From: Monodelphis domestica
Lineage: Eukaryota; Chordata; Mammalia; Didelphimorphia; Didelphidae
Direction: 5' to 3'
Assembly: GCF_027887165.1 (NCBI RefSeq)
Contig: NC_077228.1
Coordinates: 213,207,635-213,271,634 of the forward strand
DNA: 64,000 nucleotides
Part shown: positions 36,901-48,900 of the stretch, one piece after another
How positions within the stretch are numbered: the first letter of the stretch is position 1
Layout: the number at the start of each line of letters is the position of its first letter
The notes under the pieces: model-generated
Databases searched by the model: none
What the model was told of the DNA's origin: nothing
What the model saw: the letters and a program-made list of their open reading frames with translations, nothing else
Made by a program: the position numbers and the translations under genes

Positions 36901-39900
36901 GTTGTGAATTGATCCAGTTATTCTGGAGGGCAATTTGGAACTATGCCCAAAGGTCGATAAAGGACTGTCTGCCCTTTGATCCAGCCATACATAGCACTGC
37001 TGGGTTTGTACAAGAATATTCATAGCTGCACTCTTTGTGGTGGCCAAAAATTGGAAAATGAGGGGATGCCCTTCAATTGGGGAATGGCTGAACAAATTGT
37101 GGTATATATTGGTGATGGAATACTATTGTGCTCAAAGGAATAATAAAGTGGAGGAATTCCATGTGAACTGGAACAACTTCCAGGAAGTGATGCAAAGTGA
37201 AAGGAGCAGAACCAGGAGAACATTGTACACAGAGACTGATACACTGTGGTACAATTGCACATAATGGACTCCTCCATTAGTGTCAATGCAGTGACCCTGA
37301 ACAATCTGCAGGGATCTATGAGAAAAAACACTATCCACAAACAGAGGACAAACTGTGGGAGTAAAAACACCGAGAAAAGGCAACTGCTTGACTACAAGGG
37401 TTGAGGGGACATGATTGAGGAGAGACTCTAAATGAACACTCTAATGCAAATACCAACAACATGGAAATGGGTTTGGATCAAGGACACATGTGATACTCAG
37501 TGGAATTGCACGTCGGCTATGGGAGGGGTGGTGGGAGGGGGGGAGGAAAAGAAAATGATCTTTGTTTCCAATGAATAATGTTTGAAAATGACCAAATAAA
37601 ATAATGTTTAAAAGTAAAAAAAAAAAAGACTGTTGCCACACTATTTTAATATTTCCACCTACTGCCCAACAGCTTGAAATAGATCCTAATGAATGCAGTG
37701 TCTTTTGCTAAAGGTGAATGGTTAAGCTTATTTATGTTCAGTAGCCCAAAAAAGGCATTTATATATGAAGTCTTTTTTAAAAATTCTAACAGTTTAAAGA
37801 TTCCCATTCTCATTAAAATCATTCTAAGGAATCACCTAACATCTATTAAGTTGGCAAGAACCGTTATTATGAGTAATGAAGAAAAAGACATGTCATCCTG
37901 CTGGTCGGGTTGTAAATTGGTGCAAATCTTTGGGAAAGCAAAAAGGAATTATACAATAAGCACTAAGAGACTAAGCAGGCCTTTTACCTGGGTTACAGAA
38001 GTATACCCTAAGGGAGTAAGCATATACAAAAGTATTCACTGCAGCTTTATCTGTAATAGCAAAAAACTAAGAACTATATCTAAGTGGCACAATGGATAGA
38101 GTGCCAGGCCTCATCTTGCTGAGTTCAAATTTGGCCTCAGACACCTACTAGCTGTGTGACCCTGGGCAAGTCATTTAGTTCTGTTTCCTTGAGTTTCCTC
38201 ATCTGTAAAATGAGCTGGAGAAGGAAATGGCAAACCCCTCTAGCATCTTTGCCAAGAAAATCTCAAATGGACTCACAAAGAGTTCTGGTGAGAGGATTTA
38301 TTTTTTAATATATTGCGAATTGTTTCTGTATTTGGGTTTGGAATCAAGAAGCTCAAATTAGTCCCTCAGCCTCAGGATTCATTCTTTTATGCCCCACCCA
38401 AAGAATTTCTCCTATCAGAGAATAGGAAAGTGAGATTATGGAAGAAAAGAGATACCCACAAATAGCCTAAATAATGAGTCCTTCAATCTCTCATTGGAAA
38501 TCACTGCAAGGGACAATTTTGATTGGGCATAACTGGATTTTTCTCCTGAGTAGTTGGGGAGCACGAGACCTTTACATGGCTAGCCCACCATTACCAACAG
38601 ATGGAGAAGAATTGAGAGTTTTGATGGATCACCTCCTTATTAGCTATTCCCCAAACAGAGATGTCTTGGGATGTCCAAAGGAGGGAATTAATAATGAGCT
38701 CCTAAAATTTTCTATTTATGGATCTGCATGAGGGATCACTTAAGAGATCTATGACCAATTAATTAATTTTGTAGTTAATGCTAGCCTAATCAATAAATTG
38801 ATATTCTTACCCAGAAGTCAGTCTCTTGGAAATATTTTTTTTTTTTTATTTCGGGGCTTGGGGCTTGAGACAAGCCACAGGATCCTACCTGAGAAATTAG
38901 GGACCCCACTACCACCTAGCTGTGCCCAGACACTTGAGACACTGTGCCAACAGAAGCACTTGGGCTTGCCTGTATTTCTCACCAAGTGCTTGGGAGTGGG
39001 GCCTGCAGGCTGGCATAGATTCTGGTAACAGGGGGTGATTCCTGGTCGCTCAGTGCCTTTCAGTGGCCTTATCTGGGTATTTGTGACAAAGGAGGGGCCA
39101 AGTGGAATGAAGTGGGCAAGAATGCTGTGTCCTTATGCCTCTTGGAAGCACTAGGTGAGCCAAGGGGAAATGAAAGCTCAGGGTGGGAGTGGTTTTCCTG
39201 CTAAAAAAAGCCACTGTCTACTTTCTGTTGTATGTTTATAACCTGTCAGGAGATAGGGTAAAGAGACCCTTAGTCTTTCAAGAAGGGCAGGGCCCTGAAG
39301 TTGAACACTAGGCCCTGACCTAGAGGGACAACTTCCTCTGTTTCCCTATTGCCTTCCCTCTATGCCAGTTACATCTCCACCCACTTAATCCTTATGTGTG
39401 TTCTGGTTTTGTCCCTCAAGCTGTTTCCTTAATGGCTAGTTAGACCTAAAGTCAATTCTTTGGTTCTTCTGCTCATCATTGGTCCTTTCTCCTTAGTATT
39501 CTATGCGCCTATATGCTGAGTTTCAAATCTGTTTTGCTTCTATTTAATTAAAAGCCTGAGGTTGGTATATATGTGTCCATGCTATGTCTGCTACAAGGGC
39601 TCTTCTCTTAATTCTGATTAGAGCCCAGTTGGAGCAGGTTGCGTTCAGTTTTCAGCTTTTTAAGTGGAAGACTACAGGTAGTATTGACACTATAATCCAA
39701 GAGTACAGAATTTTGTATTGTTTTGTCATCCTGTCATCACTCACTAAAAAGAACAAAAATCCAGGTTAACTACTGAGCCTGGTGGTTTTTAACATGTTCC
39801 TCCCCTCTGCCTTAGAACCAAAGTGGTCTCAGTCTCAGTTATGCTTGAAGCAGCCTCTATAGAAGGTCCTTAAATAGGCTTTAGAAACTATTGTAAAAAA

Positions 39901-42900
39901 ACAGAGAGGGGGCTGATTTACTTAACTGCAACAGAAGGTCTTGGATGATCCCCACTACCATCCTCTCAGTCTGTCCTCACTTTCTTCTTCCACTATATTA
40001 GGTACTATGTCTTCCTCCTCTTTAAGTTCAGCAAAAAAATCATCTATCCCCCAGGCCTTGCTGCTTAGAGCTTGTAACTGGCTACCTTTCTTGTGCTTCC
40101 GATAATCATCAACTACCACTGAAAGAAGCTGTGTCACATCCCAGAATTTGAGCCTATGGTCATGGCCAATGCTGGCAAGAAGCTTACCATAGTGAGAGAG
40201 GGTTAATTGCTCCACAGGTTCACCAGCATGTTGCCCCATACTGCCCACAATTCAGTTTGGCAGGATATTGACTGCCCTAATAATCCCATCAGTAGAGGCT
40301 GTGCATAGCAGATTGTTTGTGATAGGCACAATGCAGCCCATAGACTCTGCCTTTAGGGCAGTTGCTCCAAAACCATTCCAGTTGAAGAGGTAAATGGTCC
40401 TCTCACTAGAGCCCCAAGCAACTTTCTTTCCCCTCTTCATTATTGAACGAGGTCAAATTCCCACTCTGTTTCTGATAGAAGTTCATATCAATGGCATTTA
40501 ATATTAAAGACACCAAGGTAGCCATCCCCACTGGCAGTAAGAAGTAGCTTCTTAGCAGGGTCCAGAGTCATATCTGCAATGTATTCCTCATGTTGCTTCA
40601 AGTCCATGGTAGGACCCTCCTTCCTCTGGTCGCAGAGCCGAATACTGCCAACATTATCCCCAGTAGCTAATAGATGCTCATCTACTAGCAATAAGCTACT
40701 GATAGGTACACTGTGAGCCTTGGAAATTCGTTTATCCAGTTGGCTTTGCTAAACATCTAGGATATGAATGGCTTTATCCTTGGAAACACTGATAAGTTTC
40801 TGTCTATCTTCATCTTTGGAAAAGGCCAGGTCAGAACAGGACTTGAGATGGTGTCCTGAGGACCAGAGCTCCCTGGTTTCACCCTCCCAACAGGAATACT
40901 TGAAGATGAACATGTCCCTGTCCACGTCCCCTGCGGCCAGGAGGTTCCGTGCTGTGTAAAAAGCCAGCCCGTTGGCCGGAGCCTCCAACACTATGTCTTC
41001 TGGAGTGTCCCGCTCCTGGGGAGCCATGGTCTCTGTCTTAGACTCAACCTCAGACTCACTGGAGGCCGCCATGCTAATAACAACTCTCTCTTGAAATTTT
41101 TGTCACATTGGAAAAGATTGAAACAACTGAATAACAAAGGACTGCCCATGTGTCCTACAATGGAGGGTTGACTGATGGTTATATTGTGATTTCTTTTGAC
41201 ATAATTAAGTACACAAAGACCACATAGAAATATGGAAAGATACAGACTTTGATAAAGAATAAAGCCAGAATACAAATATTATGAATACACAATAATAACA
41301 AGAAGAAAGGTAGTGTGGTACGGTGGGAAGACCTCTGAATTAGGAGTCAGAGGACTTGGGTTCCACTCTTGGTTGTGATGCTTATAATTGGCAAGACCCT
41401 AGTTAAGTCACTTTCTCTGTGGGCTTTAGTCTTCTATTCATAAAATGGGGTAGGGGGTAGGGTAGACTCAAGGGTTCTTAGCCTGCTCTCCTTGAATTTA
41501 GGTTTAAACAAATATATTCTGATAACTATATTCAAATATATTCTGATAACTTCAGTATAATTGGCGGGGGTTTTTTGTAATCCTATGTATTTTATTTTAT
41601 GCATTTAAAAACATTATTCTGAGAATTGATCATACATTGTAATAGACTGCCAAAGAAGTGCATGACACAAAAATGGTGAAGGAAACCTCTAAGTTAAATC
41701 ATCTTCAAAGTATTTTGAGCCATAAATCTGAAATAAAACAACAAACCTATGAAAAGTAACATAAAAAGTATACATCATAAAAAGCTCTTTTGGAAATTGA
41801 GAAATTAAGAGTGGATGGGCCCAAGGTCTAAGTAACACAAATGTCTTCAGACAAAGACAATATTCATTATGAATGTTTTACAAAGTAGAGAAGAGGTACA
41901 GGCCCCACACTAGATTGTCAACCTTTTTTGAACCATGGAACCCTTTGGCAAGCAGGTTGCTTTGAAGCCTATGGACCTCTTCTCAGAATAATGCTTGTAA
42001 ATACATTACAAAGGATTATATTAGGATTACAAAGGAAACCAATACAACTATCAAAAATATTTTTTAAAAAGTTCATATACTCCAGTCAGGACTTTTTGCT
42101 TTAGATGAAAATGTCTGGTCAACTGATCCACTTGTCTATTCCATCATCACCATCTTTTTTTACACCCTTACCTTCTGTCCTTGTAACAAATCTAAGAGAG
42201 AAGGGCAAGGACTAGGCAGAGTAAGTGATTTGCCCAGGGTCACAGAGCTAAGAAGTATCTGAGGTCACATTTGAACCCAGGTGTTTGGTCTACTTCATCT
42301 TCAAACACTCTACCTGCTGAAATCTCTGTTTTTGTTTTGCATTTACTCATCTGTGTATATACTTTCCCCTTTAGTATAGAACTGAAAGGCTCGAGGATAG
42401 GGATTATGTTTGGTATCCCTAGTGCAGGGATGGTAGAATTTCAGAATGGAATTCAAATTTAAAATAGGACATCTTACATTTGTGTGGACACTAAATCTTA
42501 GTGACACATGGTTTACCCTAAGTGCTTACAAATATAAAGTCTATCACAAATAGGAGAAATGGATTTATTTCACATCAGCTTTAAGGGGAGTCAACTGTCT
42601 GACCCACAACTAATTGATGGCACCCATTTGCTTACTGTTATTTTAATGAAACCTTGTGTCAAAGAAAAACTATGCAAGTTCCTCCAGCCCAGAGAATGGA
42701 CCTAAATCACCCTGTACCACTAAACCACAGCTTTTGAACCACAAAATTCCAGCTCACAACTGTCAAGTGTGCCAGCAGCACCACCTGCTGGTAGTTCCAA
42801 GAAAGAAACCATCCTGGGACAGACCCTGCTTTGCAGTAAGAACTCGCCCATATTGATTTAATGGGCCACTAAGTAGTGAAATGGATAGAAAGCTGAGCAT

Positions 42901-45900
42901 GGAATCAGGAAGCCTCATCTTCCCGAGTTCAAATCTGGCCTCAGACACTTCCTAGCTGTGTGACCTGGGCAAGTCGCTTAACTCTGTTTGCCTCAGTTTC
43001 TTCATCTGTAAAATGAATTGAAGAAGGAAATGGCAACCTATTCCAGTATCTCTGCCAAGAAAATCCCAAGTGGGGTCATGAAGAGTTGGACACGACCAAA
43101 CAACATTTATTTATGAATACTCACACAGTTCTCCAACTTGGGAAGGTCACAACCACTTTTTTGGGAGAGCTTACAATCTGAGCACTTCTACACTGATTTA
43201 ACTGGACTGATTCAACAATCAGTTTGGAAGTTGATTCATGGGCTAGGCTTTTCCATAGCTAGTTAGCAGGCTTAGGCCAAATGGCAATTATTATGAATAC
43301 TCAATGAAATAACAACAACAATAATAATAATTATCATTTATATAATGTTTTTAAGATTTGCAAAGTGCTTTACAAATATGATCTCACTTTATTCTCACAA
43401 CAATGCTTAGAAGTAGTAGGTTCTCTTTGTCTCAATTTTACAGAGAAGGAAACTGAGGAACAAAAGTGAAGTGACTTGCCCAGGTCACATCCCTAGCAAA
43501 TGCTTAAAGCAGAATTTGAACTCAGGACTTCCTCTCCATCTAATTGCCTTATGATCATAAAGATGTAAGAAGAGTTCCCCTTTATACCACACTTTAGGGT
43601 TTGCAAAGTATTTGACAATGCCATTTCATTTGATCATCACAACAACTCTATATGCTAGGTACTCTAGGCATTATCTGTAGGGACACAAGGCAGACTATCA
43701 TCACAGATTAAGACTTTTCTATACTTAAGTTATTTCTTAGAGGGTAACCAGGCCCCTCTGAAATGTTCATCCATACACAAATGAATCAATTGCACCAAAC
43801 CAGAACATTTAAAGATACTCTACACATCCCACTGCCTTGGTGAATTTTTCAGTCACAACTCTCTCACAAGAACTCACAACAACTCTCATATCATGCTATG
43901 TGGAGGGCCTTCAATCTGCATTGGTGGAGGGTGTGTTTTGTTGTTGTTCAGTCGTTTCAGTCTTGTGGAACTCTTTGTAATCCCATTTGAGGTTTTCTTG
44001 GCAAAGATACTGAAATAGCTGGCCTTTTCCTTCTTCAGCTCATTTTACTCATGAGGAGACCAAGGCAAAGAGGGTTAAAGAACTTGCCCAGTGTCACAAA
44101 GCTAGTAAATATCTGAGACAAGATTGGAACTCAGGTCCTCCTGACTCCAGGCCTGGTGCTCGATTCACTGTGCCACCTAGACTCAAATTCTTTAAAAATG
44201 TATCAAAGCAGCTACCTCTCATAAGTAAGCCAAAGAGTGCTAGACACACAGTAAGTAACGGGATAGAGAGAAATACGCTACAGATGACCTTGCTAATAAC
44301 TTTCGTGGTACAGATTAAGGTGGCTAATGGCCACAGGAAGGCCTACATAGGCAACCAGGTGGCACAGCAGAGAATGTCTGGCCTGGACTCAGGAAGGCCC
44401 AGCCTCAAATCCAGCCTCAGACCTTTGTCTGCCTCAAAGTGTCCTCAACTGCCAAAAGGGGACAATAACAGCTCCTATTTCATGGGGTTGTTGTGAGGAT
44501 CGAATGAAGTAATATTTTAAAAGTACTTAGCATAGGGGCTGTTGGGTAGCTCAGTGGATCGAGAGCCAAGCCTAGAGATGGGAAATGCTGGGTTCAAATC
44601 TGGCCCTAGATACTTCCTAACTGTATGGCCCTGGGCAAGTTACTTAACTCCAAGTGCCTAGCCCTTGACTATCTTCTGCCTTGGAACAGAAACTTGTATT
44701 TATTCTAATACAGAAAATAAAGGTTTCAAAAAATGAACTTAGCATAGTGCCTGGCACATAGTTGGTGCTTAAAGCATGTTCCTCTTCATTATTTTCTCCC
44801 CTACATTCCATGAAGCAATTTGTAATGTCTACATGCTCAAGACAAGGTGACATAGTAGAGAGATGGTTGGACTTGGAAGTCAGGTAGTCCTGGGTTCAAA
44901 TTCTACCTCAGATCTGTATTAGCTGTATGACCCCAGGCAAATCAGTTAACCTGAAATGGAGTCTCCTCTCAATAAAATAAGGCTATTAACAGCATATACC
45001 TACAGGTTAGTTGAGATATTTAAATAAGACAATGTATTGTAAATGCTTTGCAAATCTTAAAAGTGGAGACAGTGCTTAGAGCAGGGCCTGGAGTCAGGAA
45101 GACTCACCTTCCCAAGTTCAAATCTGGACTCGAACACTTATTACTTGTGTGATCTTGGACAAGTCATTTCACCCTGTTTCCCTCAGTTTTCTCTTCTATA
45201 AAATGAGCGAGAGAAGGAAATGGCAAGTCACTTTACTTTAGTATCTTTGCCAAGAAAACCCAAATGGAGTAAATGAGGAGTCAGACATGCTGAAAAACGT
45301 CTGAACAACAAAGCTTAAAACGCTATATAAATGTGAACTCTTATTTAGGATATGGTTTTAATTACATAATTACATTTAGCATCATTAACAATTACCACCT
45401 GGAAGGCAGACTCAAAGTAGAGTTATAGAAAGGCGGTCTACCCTACAACTTCTCCAAAAAGATCTAGAAAATGCACCAAACTTTGATTCTCTGTGGGAAA
45501 CCCAAGAAAAAGTCACAATGAGTCATTTTTCTAGCTCAGGTTGGGACAGAAGGACAGACAGAAAGGTCTGTGGACACTGGGGATGGGGTTTTGGCCAGGA
45601 GTTTCCTCTGGGATGCATTCCAGTATCCAAGCACTGAAAGAGTACTGAGGCTGTGTGATGTCCCAGACCCCACTGAAAATTCATTCATGTAGGATGCAGG
45701 AAGAGATGCCAACTGGCAACTTTGTTGATTGTTATTGTTACCCACTTCATGGTCACATATTCAGGGTAGTCTGAGAAGGGGAACTATGCCCAGGGATGGT
45801 AACTTTATGGGGTGAGTAGCGGTCCTGGGGCCTCTGTTGTGAGCAAGGAGCATGTTCATAGCATCAGCTCTGTGCCACTGACCTCAGGAGTGGAAAATAA

Positions 45901-48900
45901 TTTCAATTCTAGCTTCCAGGCTGTAGAGGAAGAACCAGGGAAGGAATCTCAGACCAAAGGGTAGCTTACAGTTCTTTCATTATGAATCAGCAGATCTTTC
46001 CAGGTGGATAATAGTGGTCAAGACCCAGGTCAAGGACTTGGAGAGATGGGAAAGGATCTGTTTGTACAAAAATATTTGTAACTGCACTTTTTGTGGGGGG
46101 CAAAAAATTGGAAAATGAGGGTATATTTCTCAATTGGGGAAGGGCTGAACAAATGGTAGTTTATGATGGTGATGGAATACTATTGTGCTATAAGGAATGA
46201 TGAACTGCTTGATTATTATAAGAACTGGAAAGACCTTCATGAACTGATACAGAGTGAAATAAGCAGAACCAGGAAAATATTATACACAGAAACTGAAACA
46301 TTGTGGGAAGATCAAATGTAATTGACTTTGCTACTAGCAATGTAATGATCTAGAACAATCCCAAGGGACTTATGAGAAAGAACTATGGGAGTAGAAATGC
46401 AAAAGAGAACTTATGACTTATCACTTGTTTATGTGGGTAATGTAAAAAATAGACTCGAATACAGGACTACAATCCCCATGAGCCTTTGCTCCACTTCCCC
46501 AGAATGCCTTGTAATCTCACCTGGGCCGAGATCGAGAAGGGATTTAAGTGGATTCAAAGGCTTTTGAAGGGGTCTTGGCTTTTTTTGGACTTCCGTTTTG
46601 GAGCAGAGGCGTCTCTTCCATGATGTGAGGTTATTTTGTCTAGGCCTCTGGCCTAGGCACATGTTTCTTACTTGTATATTCTTAATCTTTAACCTTTAAT
46701 AAACCTCTAAAAAATATAATACTCCTTGCAGAGAGAAACTAATTTCTACCTGCCTCAGATGCCTCAGTCTCCCCATCTCCCCTAAATTTTAATCTTTACA
46801 GTATATAATTTGGGATTTTGGTTTTAAAAGATTCTCTATTATATAGAAATAAGTTTTGAGTGATAGTATATGTATAACCTAGTAGAACTGTTTGTCAGTT
46901 CTGGGAGGGAAGAGGGGAGAGAGAAAACAAGAATTATGTAACTAACCATGGAAGAAAATTAAAAAAAAAAAGGAACTTGTAGAGCTTAGAGCACAGATTC
47001 AGCTATCTGAATATGACCTGAATCAGATTACTCTAGGGAGCACTAAAAGATTGCAAGTTCTCTGTCTGAGCTATCTGTAAGAGCATGGAATAACATTAAT
47101 ATTCAATACTCTAAGAAAGCGGCAGTAGGACCAGCCCAGAACTTCCTTCTAGAAGTGTGACAGAGTCTGGTCCTAACATCAAATCCAAAATCAGGAAGTA
47201 GTCTAGAAGAATAGGCAAACAAAAAATAATCCAACCAAAGAAGACTATCATAGTGACAAGAAAGCTTGAGGCACAAACTTTAGAAGAATGAGTTTAAAAC
47301 ATCCATCAACAAAACTTCAAATAAAAAGCATATAGCTTGGACATAAATTTAAAGGAAATCACACAAAAGTTTTTTAAAAGTTAAAAATTTTTTTTTAATA
47401 AGCGAAATGGTGCTAGAGGAAAATATTGGAAAAGAAATGAGATCTATGGAAGAAAGAACTAGAAAGAGAATTAACAGTTTGGTACAAAAGGTACAAAACC
47501 TTATTAATGCAACAAATTCTCTATACAGACTAAACCTTTTTCCCCTGCATATACCTCACTATTAGGGGGAGATACTACTATTGCTTCCTATATACAGGAA
47601 TTACAGCATAAACTAAGTGAACTTCATGAATCCGGAGCTGCAGTACAAGCCGGACCACTAGACTTTTCTCTGCAAGACCTGAACCCAGGAGATAAAGTTT
47701 ATATCAAGAATTTCAAGCGAACTGGAGCAACTCAACCTTCATGGGAAGGACCATTCCAAATATTGTTAACTACTCCAACATCTATAAAGATTGGAGAAAA
47801 GGACTCTTGGATTCACTGCTCACATGTGAAGAAAGCATCTTCTGCTGAGACTGATTGACTGTATCCTATCATATGCATTGGAAATAATAATCCATAGACA
47901 AATGGATGCTGTTTTTTGAGAACACATTGAATTAATAATTTTTCTTTATTTTTATGATTGCTTTTCTTTTATTTTGATTAGAATATTTGATTTTTTCTCA
48001 TTTCTTGTACTAAAGGTACACATAATATTATTTTCCTGCAGTAATAGAAGTTTAATATATATATATAACTTGCTATAGTGTCAATGCATACCCAAAAGCT
48101 TTAAACTATGGGAACCTGCCAAGTCTGTGCTCCTTGTTTTTTATCCCTTTTTTTGGAATCATACATTAACATTAATCACAGTCTCATAACATTTTATCAA
48201 TAAATGGCAGGTTCCCATAGTTACTCAGACAAGTACAAAATTTGATTATCATGCTGGCTCCCTATATCCCTGAGAATAACAAAAAGGTCAGACAAGGGAA
48301 TGACATTTCCCCATCAAAATAGAATTCTAATTTTTTTCTTCTTATATTATGGCAGCTTCCTGTAGTCTTGGCTACAAATGGCTAAATGAAATATTATTGT
48401 ATTCTGTCCCAAAGACTTATGGGATAGAAATTACTTTAAATTGGACCTATACAAGGACCTATTTTGAATTTTTTTTTGTTTTTGGTTGTTTTTTCTCTTC
48501 TTCTGATAATTGACTCATACACCCCCATAACTCAACATTGCGTCCTGAGCTGAACTGGATGTTTTTTTTGTTTTTTTTTTAAATATATTTTATTTGATCA
48601 TTTCCAATCATTATTCATTTAAAGACATAGATCATTTTCTTTTCCTCCCCCCCACCCCCCATAGCCGACACGTAAATCCACTGGGTATTACATGTTTTCT
48701 TGATTTGAACCCATTGCTTTGTTGATAATATTTGCATTAGAGTGTTCATTTAGAGTCTCTCCTCTGTCATGTCCCCTCAACCGCTGTATTCAGGCAGTTG
48801 CTTTTCCTCGGTGTTTCCACTCCCATAGTTTATCCTTTGCTTATGAATGGTGTTTTTTTTCTCCTGGATCCCTGCAAGTTGTTCAGGGACATTACACCGC

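Noticed and set aside
39955-41072. WDR55 as a functional gene
   Set aside because: No introns, at least three premature stops and a frameshift; it is a processed pseudogene.
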